Shown here in pieces: positions 41,487-49,658 of a stretch of DNA of 64,000 nucleotides. This DNA comes from Thermogemmatispora aurantia (GTDB lineage: Bacteria; Chloroflexota; Ktedonobacteria; Ktedonobacterales; Ktedonobacteraceae). How positions within the stretch are numbered: the first letter of the stretch is position 1; the number at the start of each line of letters is the position of its first letter. The position numbers were made by a program, and so were the translations under genes. The DNA lies in NCBI RefSeq assembly GCF_008974285.1, contig NZ_BKZV01000003.1:62001-126000 (forward strand), given 5' to 3'. Under the pieces are notes generated by a model, which was not told the origin of the DNA, ran no database searches, and worked only from the letters and a program-made list of their open reading frames with translations.

Positions 41487-43058
41487 ATGCAGGTGCAGAA
41501 TCCGATCATTCCTGGTTTCCACCCCGACCCGAGCATCTGCCGTGTCGACGATGACTACTATCTGGTTACCAGCTCCTTCGAGTATGTTCCCGGTGTGCCT
41601 GTCTTTCACAGCCGCGACCTGGTCCACTGGCAGTGTCTTGGCTACTGCCTCACTCGCCCTGAGCAACTTCCCCTGCCGAGGAGCGAACCGTCGCTGGGGA
41701 TCTTTGCCCCAACCATCCGCTTCCATCAGGGCAACTTTTATATGGTCACCACCAATATGGACCTGCAGGCAGGGAGAGGAGGAAGGAGTAACTTCTACGT
41801 CACTGCCCGCGACCCGCGTGGCCCCTGGTCCGATCCGATCTGGCTGGAGCAAGGGGGGATTGATCCCTCGCTCTTCTTCGATGACGATGGCCGAGTCTAT
41901 CTGACGAGTACTGCAGAGGGTCAGGAGCAGGGCATCCAGCAGAGCGAGATCGACCCGGTCACAGGCCGGCTCTTGACGAAACCCCGCCTTCTCTGGCGAG
42001 GAACTGGCGGTGCCTACCCTGAAGGCCCGCATCTCTACAAGATCGATGGCCGCTATTACTTGATGATTGCCGAAGGAGGCACCTCATATGGCCATATGGA
42101 GACGCTGGTTCGGGGACCAACGCCGTGGGGGCCGTGGGAAGCCTGTCCCCACAACCCTATCTTGAGTCATCGCAGTCTGCTTAGCCCAATTCAGGCCACT
42201 GGTCACGCCGACCTGGTGCAGGCCCAGGACGGCAGCTGGTGGCTTGTCTGTCTGGGGATCAGACCTCAGCCCTTCACCGGACTCCATCAGCTAGGGCGCG
42301 AGACCTTCCTGGCCCCGGTAGTCTGGGATAGCCGCGGCTGGCCACACGTCGGCGAGAACGGACGGCTCAAGCAGACCTTCGAAGGGCCACAGCTGCCTTC
42401 CGTGTCCTGGCCTGCCCGCGCCGTGCGTGATGACTTTGATCAGCCCACGCTCGGTCTCGACTGGAACTTCCTGCGTTGGCCTCCCCCGGGCAGCTGGTCG
42501 CTGGCCGCCCGCCCTGGCTTCCTGCGTCTGCTCGGCAACACGGCCACGCTTGATCAAGGCCACGGCGTGGCCTTCGTAGGAAGACGACAGGAGCATGGGC
42601 AGTGCACCGTGACAGCGCAGCTCGAATTCGCTTCTCAGATTGAGGGTCATGAGGCCGGCCTGACCGTCTGGATGAACCGTGAGCACCACTATGAGATCGC
42701 TGTCCTCTGTCAGGAGGGGGAGCACTGGGTCATTGTGCGCCGACGCATCGGAAGCCTGGCGGCCATCGTTGCCCGCGAGCGGGTAGAGGCAGGGCCGATC
42801 ACCCTCGGCATTCGGGCCATTCAGCCGACGCAGCCCGCGTTCGGTGCCGTTTCCCTCTATCTTTTCTCGTACACCCAGGGTGAGGCAGGGAGGCGCGAGT
42901 TGGCGCAAGGTGAGGCTCGCTATCTGACCTCAGAGGTCGCTGGTGGCTTCACAGGCGTCTACTTCGCCCTCTATGCGACTACCAACGGAAGGAGCGGCAC
43001 CGCAGTCGCCGACTTCGACTGGGTCGAGTACCAGCCCGCTCCCGACTTCGCCTCCTGA
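41487..43058 (+). CDS. Glycoside hydrolase family 43 beta-xylosidase/arabinofuranosidase
   Basis: 523 residues: five-bladed beta-propeller catalytic domain (1-310) plus a C-terminal beta-sandwich of about 200 residues, the GH43 C2 module of beta-xylosidases. The general base is Asp14 in GFHPDPSIC, the pKa-modulating Asp lies in GGIDPSLFFDDDG, and the catalytic acid Glu lies in YPEGPHLYK. FHSRDLVHWQ and GTGGAYPEGPHLYKIDGRYYL are family signatures. It releases xylose or arabinose from xylo-oligosaccharides; no signal peptide is seen, so it is likely cytosolic. The ribosome site before ATG 41487 is weak (AAAGGTG, 13 bases). The gene appears co-transcribed with the GH3 gene. A hairpin follows at 43087. 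Confidence 0.92.
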   Translation: MQVQNPIIPGFHPDPSICRVDDDYYLVTSSFEYVPGVPVFHSRDLVHWQCLGYCLTRPEQLPLPRSEPSLGIFAPTIRFHQGNFYMVTTNMDLQAGRGGRSNFYVTARDPRGPWSDPIWLEQGGIDPSLFFDDDGRVYLTSTAEGQEQGIQQSEIDPVTGRLLTKPRLLWRGTGGAYPEGPHLYKIDGRYYLMIAEGGTSYGHMETLVRGPTPWGPWEACPHNPILSHRSLLSPIQATGHADLVQAQDGSWWLVCLGIRPQPFTGLHQLGRETFLAPVVWDSRGWPHVGENGRLKQTFEGPQLPSVSWPARAVRDDFDQPTLGLDWNFLRWPPPGSWSLAARPGFLRLLGNTATLDQGHGVAFVGRRQEHGQCTVTAQLEFASQIEGHEAGLTVWMNREHHYEIAVLCQEGEHWVIVRRRIGSLAAIVARERVEAGPITLGIRAIQPTQPAFGAVSLYLFSYTQGEAGRRELAQGEARYLTSEVAGGFTGVYFALYATTNGRSGTAVADFDWVEYQPAPDFAS

Positions 43059-43086
43059 AGTCAGCGACTTTGCTGCTGAGGAGCGC

Positions 43087-43132
43087 GGAACCGGAAGGAG
43101 GGAGGTCAAAGAGCCTGCCCCCCTCCGGTTCC
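43087..43132. terminator. Bidirectional terminator between GH43 and MCP-like genes
   Basis: GGAACCGGA (43087-43095) pairs with TCCGGTTCC (43124-43132), and further G/C pairs extend inwards. It lies midway between the two convergent stops. Confidence 0.5.
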
Positions 43133-43216
43133 ATCCTCGACCCTGGCCCTGTTCTCAGTAAGCTCATCCGGCTTGCCCCTCGCGGGTGCGGGCTAGGCTC
43201 GTCGTGGCCGTACCGT

Positions 43217-45157
43217 TCAGGCAGTGCTACCCTCACGCAGACGGAAGACCTCGACCGAGCGACGCAGGTACTCGACCCGCTGCGCCAGTGCCTCGACATG
43301 CTGCGACGCCTGGCGCGTGTTCACATTCATCTGGCGAGTCGCCTGGGAGAGGCGCTGCATGGTTTGCACAATCGAGGTAAAGGCCTGCAGCTGGCGGGCC
43401 GCCATATCTGTAATGCGCTCGATCTCGCGTGCTTGCAACTCAACGGCTTCAGAAATCGTCTCCAGAGCAGCTCCAGCCTCCTGCGCTCGATCAGCTCCAA
43501 AGGCACTTTCGTGTTCTGTAGTACGCATCGAACTTGTCACCGCATTGATATCCTGCCGTACTCCATCGACGATCTGCACGATCGAGCGCGCCTGGCTGTT
43601 TGCTCGCTCGGCCAGACGCTGGATATCAGCCGCTACCGCTCCGAAACCGCGCACTGACTCCCCCTCGTAGGCCACCAGGGTTGCCGCATCCTGAGCCAAA
43701 CGGTTCGTCTGCTCGACAATGGCTGAGATTACCTCGACGGTACTGTTAATAGCGCGCGAATGCTCGTCAAGCTTCTCAACCTTAGCAGCGGTCGCCTGTA
43801 CATTCTCATAGATGCGCTTTAGACCTTCGAGCACTTGTTGGACGGCCTGGCGACCCTGGCGCACATGCTGAAGCGACTCATGGGTACTTGACTGCAGCAT
43901 ATTGGCGCGCTCAGCGATATTGCGGCTGGAGGAGGCAATATGCTCGATCTCGCGGGTCGCACGGGCGATCTGTTGCAGCTGCTGGTCGCCTGTTTCCACC
44001 AGGCGCGCCAGAGCATCGACGACGACCGTTGTTGAGATGGCCACCTCGCGTGCTGCCCCCTTGACACGCATGACCAGGCTGCTCAGTTCGGCCAGCATAT
44101 AGTTAAAGGCATTGGCGATAATCTGCAGCGTCCCGCCAGTCATTCGCGCGCGTCCGCTCAAATTGCCCTGGCTGACTCCGCTGACATCGCCTACCAGAGC
44201 CTCAATCTGCTTCTGCAGGGCATTGCGCTGATCTTGAATCTCCTGGATCAGGCGCACCATGTGGTCGAGCATGCTATTGAGCGAGCGGGCCACCAGGGCG
44301 ATCTCATCGCGGCCCGAGACCGGGGCGCGAACGCTGGTGTCGCCCTGGGCGATACGGCGTGTTAGGCGAGCCAGCTGGCCCAGGGGGCGGGCGATTGTCC
44401 AGTAGACAAAGGTTCCGACCAGTAAGACCACAGCGATAATCAAGATGGCGGCCAGCGCGATCTCAATCGCCGTCTGTGTAGCCTGGGGGCCAGTTACCTC
44501 GACCACCTTATCGCCGACGGTCTCCGTGAGATCGACGAGGTGCTTCCAATCATTTTCCAGAGGGGTATAGACACTGTTGGCCTGTTGCAGCAGCTGGGTG
44601 GTCTTGCTCGTAGTGCTGGAAGATTGCAACGCCGCCAGCTCGCGATCTTGCGCTTGCAGGTAGTGCTCCCACTCACCTGACAGGATGCGCTGCAGCGTCT
44701 GCTGCTGGTCACTGGCCAGGCCACGGGTACTGCTCTCGCTCTCTAGCAGCGTGCGGATGGGGGCCATCTGTGGCGAAGTGGCCAGCTGGTAGTTGTGCTG
44801 GTAGCTCGTCAGGCCCTGGGCGAAGCTTGACTCCAGCGTTTTGATCTCGGCGGTCAGGCGCTGGCGCAAGGCAGCCAGATCAGTATTGGGGGCCCCAGCA
44901 ATAGTCGTTGACACGAATGTCTGGGCCTGCAGGGCGATCAGGTCGGCATGCATATGCTGCAGGTTTGCCAGCTGGGTTGTGGCCACGTGGACGGCATCAG
45001 TGCTCACCTGGACCGCCTGGCTGCGGCCATTAAGGGTATCGATATAGGCCCGTCCGAGCAGCCAGAGGATGATGCCCGGAATGACAGCCACTAGCATAGC
45101 TGCTAGAAAGAGACGCCGTACAATGGGCGCCTGCGAGATCCATCTCATCGAAACCAT
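43217..45157 (-). CDS. Methyl-accepting chemotaxis-like receptor B with degenerate signalling tip
   Basis: 646 residues from ATG 45157 (AAGGGA about 11 bases upstream). One membrane helix (RLFLAAMLVAVIPGIILWLLG), a helical extracellular sensor of about 220 residues, a second helix, then HAMP (TIARPLGQLARLTRRIAQGDTSV), a HAMP-like repeat and a long MCP coiled coil. The tip reads EQTNRLAQDAATLVAYEGE where classical receptors have EQTNLLALNAAIEAARAGE; the Arg that contacts partner proteins is Tyr, so coupling to CheA/CheW is doubtful. No cheA/cheW genes are nearby. It may work as a stand-alone membrane sensor or scaffold. Last gene of the kinase-receptor-binding protein-receptor cluster; 80 bases follow the binding-protein gene. 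Confidence 0.85.
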   Translation of the reverse strand: MVSMRWISQAPIVRRLFLAAMLVAVIPGIILWLLGRAYIDTLNGRSQAVQVSTDAVHVATTQLANLQHMHADLIALQAQTFVSTTIAGAPNTDLAALRQRLTAEIKTLESSFAQGLTSYQHNYQLATSPQMAPIRTLLESESSTRGLASDQQQTLQRILSGEWEHYLQAQDRELAALQSSSTTSKTTQLLQQANSVYTPLENDWKHLVDLTETVGDKVVEVTGPQATQTAIEIALAAILIIAVVLLVGTFVYWTIARPLGQLARLTRRIAQGDTSVRAPVSGRDEIALVARSLNSMLDHMVRLIQEIQDQRNALQKQIEALVGDVSGVSQGNLSGRARMTGGTLQIIANAFNYMLAELSSLVMRVKGAAREVAISTTVVVDALARLVETGDQQLQQIARATREIEHIASSSRNIAERANMLQSSTHESLQHVRQGRQAVQQVLEGLKRIYENVQATAAKVEKLDEHSRAINSTVEVISAIVEQTNRLAQDAATLVAYEGESVRGFGAVAADIQRLAERANSQARSIVQIVDGVRQDINAVTSSMRTTEHESAFGADRAQEAGAALETISEAVELQAREIERITDMAARQLQAFTSIVQTMQRLSQATRQMNVNTRQASQHVEALAQRVEYLRRSVEVFRLREGSTA

Positions 45158-45237
45158 CGTGCTCACGTTCCCTTCTTGCTTCTCTACACCTGGTCGTTCG
45201 CGGGGCAGCGATCGGACCAGTGGGCTACTCGGACCAC

Positions 45238-47043
45238 TCAAACATGATGCAAGGTAAGCGCCACCTGCTCATTATCGGGGTAGCTATAGGGGGACGGCAC
45301 AGCGTAGGGATTGTGCTCATCGGGCCATCCCACAAAGCGGGCCGTTGTGTACTCATACCAGTTGACGCTGTAGAGCAAGGGAATCGAGGGCAACTGCTCC
45401 ACCATAATGCGCTGCAGTCCAGTGAGAGCCTGCTGCTGTACTGTGGGATCGGTCGAGTGGGCATATTGAGCCAATAGCTGATCGGTTGTGGGGTCGCTCC
45501 AGCGCTCCCAGTTCGAGGGAGCAGATTTCCCGATCGGTGCTGTGTTGGCGCTATCGAGCAAAGCATCGTACAGATAGTAAGGGGAGGGGCCGCTATTGGT
45601 CCAGGAGATCGCGCTCTCAAAGGAACCCAGCTGCAGATCCGAGACATAGGTATTGAGCGGGAGCGCCTTAACCGTGACCGAGATGCCGATCGCGGCCAGA
45701 TCCTGGGCCATCAAGGCACAATCCTTTTCCCAGTCAGTCCAGCCAGAAACAACCTCCATGCTGAAAGCCAGCTGCCGGCCCTCGCGATCTACGAAGATGC
45801 CATCGCTTCCCCGCGTAAAGCCGGCCCCTTCCAGCAGGCGGATGGCGCGCGCCCGATCGATCTGGAACGAGAGCGAGCGATACTGCGGAGCCAGGAATGA
45901 ACGGTAGGCAGGCAGGACAATGCCCGTTGGATGAGGCGGCGGCTCGTAACCGTTCTCGCCCTCCTTCGAGAGGCTCTCACGGTCGATCGCCAGACTGATA
46001 GCCTGGCGCACAGGGAGCAGATTGAAGGGATAGCGGGCAGTATTGAGATAGAGCATGACGATGGCAATGGGAGGCAGCCAGTAACGGTTGTGAGTCGGAT
46101 CACGCGCCACAAAGCTCTGGAGATTCGAACTAAAGAGGCCCGTCCAGTCAATAGACCCCTGGGCCAGGAGCAGGTCAGCGCTGGCGTTGGAGACATAGGC
46201 CGGATACCGCAACTCGCTGATATACGGTTTGCCCGGCTGCCAGTAGTGTGGATTACGTTCCAGGATATAGAGCGTGGGATCAAACGACTTCAGGATGAAG
46301 GGGCCGGTGCCGACCGGATTCGGATTAGCTTCGTGCACGGGATCCTTGACGTGCTCCCAGATATGGCGGGGCACGATGTAGGTCTGGCCACCGATGTACC
46401 ACTCCTCTGGAAACGATGGCTGCTTGAAAGTAATGACCACACGGTATGGATCGGGGTTCGTCACCGCCTGGAGGGTGGTCCAGATGCTATGAAGATCCAG
46501 GGCCGGAAAGCGGTGGAGCAAGTTGAGCGTAAAGACCACATCGTCGCTGGTAAAAGGCTGACCATCGCTCCACTCGACTCCGCGGCGCAGCTGGAAGGTG
46601 AGCGTCTTGAGGTCGCTAGACCAGGAGAAGCTGGTCGCCAGCCAGGGCTTCACCTGGCCGGTCTCCTGGTTAAAGAAGAGCAAGGTCTCATAGATCATCC
46701 CCTTGGTCCCGCTGAGCGTCGAGTTATCGGCGGCAAAGGGATTAAAGAAACGCTGGAAGCGTCCATAGGGGCCGGGGACAATGGTTAAGGCTCCCCCATA
46801 CTTGATCTGTGAACCTGGCTGGGTGCTGCTGGTCGGCGTACTGCCAGGCACACAAGCTGTCATCACCAGCAGCAGGGCTGCAGCCAGCACCAAGAGCCGG
46901 GGAACATGCCGGCGCTGGCGCCTGCCACGGAGTTGAGTCACCCAGAGTGAGTCAGGGCCAGGCGAGGAGCCGCACCACGAAGCGGGACTGAGACTATGAG
47001 GCTCACAGGCAGGGCGAGTGTGATCAGGGACAGTGCTGGGCAT
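45238..47043 (-). CDS. Family 5 extracellular solute-binding lipoprotein (Dpp/Opp or oligosaccharide type)
   Basis: 601 residues; AAGGAGG 7 bases before ATG 47043 is an ideal ribosome site. Unusually, about 46 polar residues with several Arg precede the hydrophobic signal core (RLLVLAAALLLVMTACVPGS), whose Cys is the lipobox. The mature part matches SBP_bac_5: LTFQLRRGVEWSDGQPFTSDDVVFTLNLL, GTGPFILKSFDP, LPVRQAISLAIDRESL and ARAIRLLEGAGFTRGSDG. Ligands of this family are peptides, or sugars such as cellobiose and xylo-oligomers in thermophiles. No permease or ATPase genes flank it; instead it lies between two MCP-like receptor genes (31 and 80 bases away), so it may present ligand to them rather than to a transporter. 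Confidence 0.88.
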   Translation of the reverse strand: MPSTVPDHTRPACEPHSLSPASWCGSSPGPDSLWVTQLRGRRQRRHVPRLLVLAAALLLVMTACVPGSTPTSSTQPGSQIKYGGALTIVPGPYGRFQRFFNPFAADNSTLSGTKGMIYETLLFFNQETGQVKPWLATSFSWSSDLKTLTFQLRRGVEWSDGQPFTSDDVVFTLNLLHRFPALDLHSIWTTLQAVTNPDPYRVVITFKQPSFPEEWYIGGQTYIVPRHIWEHVKDPVHEANPNPVGTGPFILKSFDPTLYILERNPHYWQPGKPYISELRYPAYVSNASADLLLAQGSIDWTGLFSSNLQSFVARDPTHNRYWLPPIAIVMLYLNTARYPFNLLPVRQAISLAIDRESLSKEGENGYEPPPHPTGIVLPAYRSFLAPQYRSLSFQIDRARAIRLLEGAGFTRGSDGIFVDREGRQLAFSMEVVSGWTDWEKDCALMAQDLAAIGISVTVKALPLNTYVSDLQLGSFESAISWTNSGPSPYYLYDALLDSANTAPIGKSAPSNWERWSDPTTDQLLAQYAHSTDPTVQQQALTGLQRIMVEQLPSIPLLYSVNWYEYTTARFVGWPDEHNPYAVPSPYSYPDNEQVALTLHHV

Positions 47044-47074
47044 GGTGCATCCTCCTTGACATCAACATCAGATC

Positions 47075-49270
47075 CTACTGATAGGACTCGCCGTCGGAAG
47101 CTTGCGGTGGCTGCGAGACCCACAGCTGTGAAGAGGGCAAAGGGGTATTGGGGCTGGACCCTGGTAGCCCCATCGGCGGCAGAGGTGTCACTGCCCCACT
47201 GGGAGGCAAAGGGGTCTGTGGCGGAAGGGGCAGCAGGCCGGGCTGAGATTGGCTGAGCGGGGCACTCACAGGCCGCGTGCCTGAGCCAAGTGGAGAGATC
47301 GACCCGGTCGTTGTCAAGCTACGCCGCTCGCTTGCAATCGCTGTCGGGGCTGCTGACTGCTCACGTGAGACCCTGAAGGCATCGACGGAGATCCGCAGAT
47401 GCTCAACCAGGGAGGCCAGGCGCTGCATATGATGAGTCGCCTCGCTCAAGCGGGCCTTGTTCGTCTGCGTCAGATCGGCCACATACTGCATAATCTGGAC
47501 TGCCGCCGTGGCCAGCTCCATCTGTCTGGTCACCAGGCTTGTGATATCGGCGATGTCGCGGGCCTGGCGCTCAACTGTGGCAAAGATACCTTCCAGGGTA
47601 CGCTCGATGTCCTGAGAAACCTTGCTTTCCACAGTGGTCTCGCGCTGGGTACGCTCCATAGAGGTAGCGGCCTCGGCAATATCCTCCTGGGCATTGCGCA
47701 CGATGCGTGCGATGTTATTGGCCTCCAGCTTGGCCTGCTCGGCCAGCCGGCGGATGCGCACGGCCACCGCGCCGAACTCTTTGCGTCCCTCGCCGGCCAT
47801 CGCGGCCTGGATAGCTGAATCGAGGGCGAGGCGATGGGTCTGGTAAGCCAGGCTGAAGATGACCTCCACAATATCGTTGATCTCCTGTGAACGTTCGCCC
47901 AAGCTGCGCACACGCTGTGTCGTTGCCTGCACATGGGACTGAATGTGGCCGAGGCGGTTAATCGCGTCCCAAGTGGCTTGATGCCCACCAGTGGCGCTGC
48001 GCTGCGTGTCTTGAGCGATGCCTTCCAGAATCTGGGCGTGTTGGGCCACCTCCTGACTCGCCAGAGCCATCTGCTCCACCCCGCTCGCCGCCTCATTGAT
48101 CTGCTGAATCTGAAATTCCCCGAGCTGGCTGAGGCGAGTCATCTGTTCCAGCGTGAGTCGGGTCGAGGTCTCCACCTCGCGCGCCACCTGCTTGATACGG
48201 ATCACCAGGCCCTCCAGCTCGCTGATCATGTAATTGAAGGAAGAAGCGAGCACTCCCAGTACGTCGCCGGTCACATCAGCGCGGATGCGCAAATCGCCCT
48301 CGCCAACCCCTTTCACCTCGCTCGCCAGATTCCCGATGCGCGTTTGCAGGAGATCGCGCTGCTGCTGCGTATTCTCCATCAATTGGACAATGGTGTCGAG
48401 CATGGTATTCATTGAAGCTGCCACGCGGGCGATCTCGTCACGTCCGCTGAGCCTGGCGCGCGCCATCGTATCGCCCGCGCTAATGCGCCGGGTGAGCTGG
48501 ATGAGCTGGCGCAGTGGACGGCTGATCGTCAAGTTGACAAGGTAGCCAATGGTAAAGACAAAGAGCATGGAGATGGGGATGGCGGTCACGGTCCCAATCA
48601 ACATGGGGACGGTCTGTGAGGGACCAACGCGCACGACCTCGGTGTTGACACGCTCGGCAATGTCTACAATGCGTTGCCAGCTCGCTAACAGCGGTGTATA
48701 GAGCTGATCAGCCTTCTGCAGGAGCTGGGCTGCCTGGGCCAGAGGCATGCGCGTATCGAGGCCGATCAAAAGGTCGTCCTGGGCGGCCTTGTACTGGGGC
48801 CATTGATGCTCCAAAATAAGGTCGAGCAGCTGCTGTTGCTCACTGATAATAGTGGTGTGCGGGTCATTATCAAGCAGAATCTGCCGGATGTCGGCCATCG
48901 CCGGGGCAGTGGCGAGCTGGTACTGTTCTTGATAGGCCACGCTGTCGACATCGAAGCTCCCTTCGATGCTGAGCACCTGCAGGATGACGTCCTCTTCTGC
49001 ACGCGTTACGGTAGCATCGCTGGTGCTATTGGTGGTGACGCTTGGCAATAGAGCCACCAGCAGCGCGTGCATGCTCTGCAGGCGCGCTAGCTCGGTGGTG
49101 GTAATCTTGATGGTCTGGTTACTGATCAGGACAGCTTGCCTTCCCGACTCCAGGGCATGAAAATAGATGCTGCTGAGGAAAACAATCGCAATAAAGGGAA
49201 TGATGGTTGCCCAGGCGAAGGTGGCAAAGAGCCGTAGGGAAATCGGCGTGTTACTGATCCATCTCGGCAT
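47075..49270 (-). CDS. Methyl-accepting chemotaxis-like receptor A with degenerate signalling tip
   Basis: 731 residues from ATG 49270, with AGGAGG 8 bases upstream; the start to 49435 is rejected. It begins MPRWISNTPISLRLF, like the receptor at 43217-45157. A membrane helix, a helical outside sensor of about 230 residues, a second helix, HAMP (TISRPLRQLIQLTRRISAGDTM), a second HAMP-like unit and an MCP coiled coil follow. The tip reads YQTHRLALDSAIQAAMAGE: Asn to His, and the partner-binding Arg to Met. The C-terminal 90 residues are Pro/Leu/Ser-rich (PLPPQTPLPPSGAVTPLPPM), a disordered tail not found in receptor B. It lies 31 bases before the binding-protein gene. A 28-bp palindrome lies 195 bases upstream. 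Likely a membrane sensor with non-standard output. Confidence 0.85.
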   Translation of the reverse strand: MPRWISNTPISLRLFATFAWATIIPFIAIVFLSSIYFHALESGRQAVLISNQTIKITTTELARLQSMHALLVALLPSVTTNSTSDATVTRAEEDVILQVLSIEGSFDVDSVAYQEQYQLATAPAMADIRQILLDNDPHTTIISEQQQLLDLILEHQWPQYKAAQDDLLIGLDTRMPLAQAAQLLQKADQLYTPLLASWQRIVDIAERVNTEVVRVGPSQTVPMLIGTVTAIPISMLFVFTIGYLVNLTISRPLRQLIQLTRRISAGDTMARARLSGRDEIARVAASMNTMLDTIVQLMENTQQQRDLLQTRIGNLASEVKGVGEGDLRIRADVTGDVLGVLASSFNYMISELEGLVIRIKQVAREVETSTRLTLEQMTRLSQLGEFQIQQINEAASGVEQMALASQEVAQHAQILEGIAQDTQRSATGGHQATWDAINRLGHIQSHVQATTQRVRSLGERSQEINDIVEVIFSLAYQTHRLALDSAIQAAMAGEGRKEFGAVAVRIRRLAEQAKLEANNIARIVRNAQEDIAEAATSMERTQRETTVESKVSQDIERTLEGIFATVERQARDIADITSLVTRQMELATAAVQIMQYVADLTQTNKARLSEATHHMQRLASLVEHLRISVDAFRVSREQSAAPTAIASERRSLTTTGSISPLGSGTRPVSAPLSQSQPGLLPLPPQTPLPPSGAVTPLPPMGLPGSSPNTPLPSSQLWVSQPPQASDGESYQ

Positions 49271-49464
49271 CTTCCTGGCCTCCTCTCTTGCGCTCGGCTC
49301 CGTCGCGCTCTCTCTGCCGCTTGCGGGTTCGCTCGCAGGACCACACGCGGTCATTGACGTCAAACGCTGCCAGTGATGTTGAGCTAAGTATACAATATCA
49401 GTAGTCATGGAATTCCTAAATGGTTGATTAGTCACCTGAATTTCTTACTGACATTCTTCTCTGC

Positions 49465-49492
49465 GTTGTTACGGTACCGGTACCGTAACAAC
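49465..49492. promoter_or_regulatory. 28-bp perfect palindrome, probable operator
   Basis: Each half reads GTTGTTACGGTACC (or its complement), so the site is a 28-bp perfect dyad with a central GGTACCGGTACC (two overlapping GGTACC units). It is in the 388-base gap between the kinase and receptor A genes, 195 bases before the latter. No T-run follows on either strand, so an operator for a dimeric or tetrameric repressor is more likely than a terminator. Confidence 0.6.
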
Positions 49493-49658
49493 ATCAGAAA
49501 TCGATTCACTGTGCAAAGGAGAGGTTTGTTCGCCGGCGAGGCATGCGGGCGATGGGCGCTGCGCGTCTTGGGAGCAGGGCACAGGGTCGTGGCAAGAGAG
49601 CAGCGAGCGCGAGGAGAAGAGCGAGGTGAACGGCGATCTGGTGACGGAGCGGATGGGG

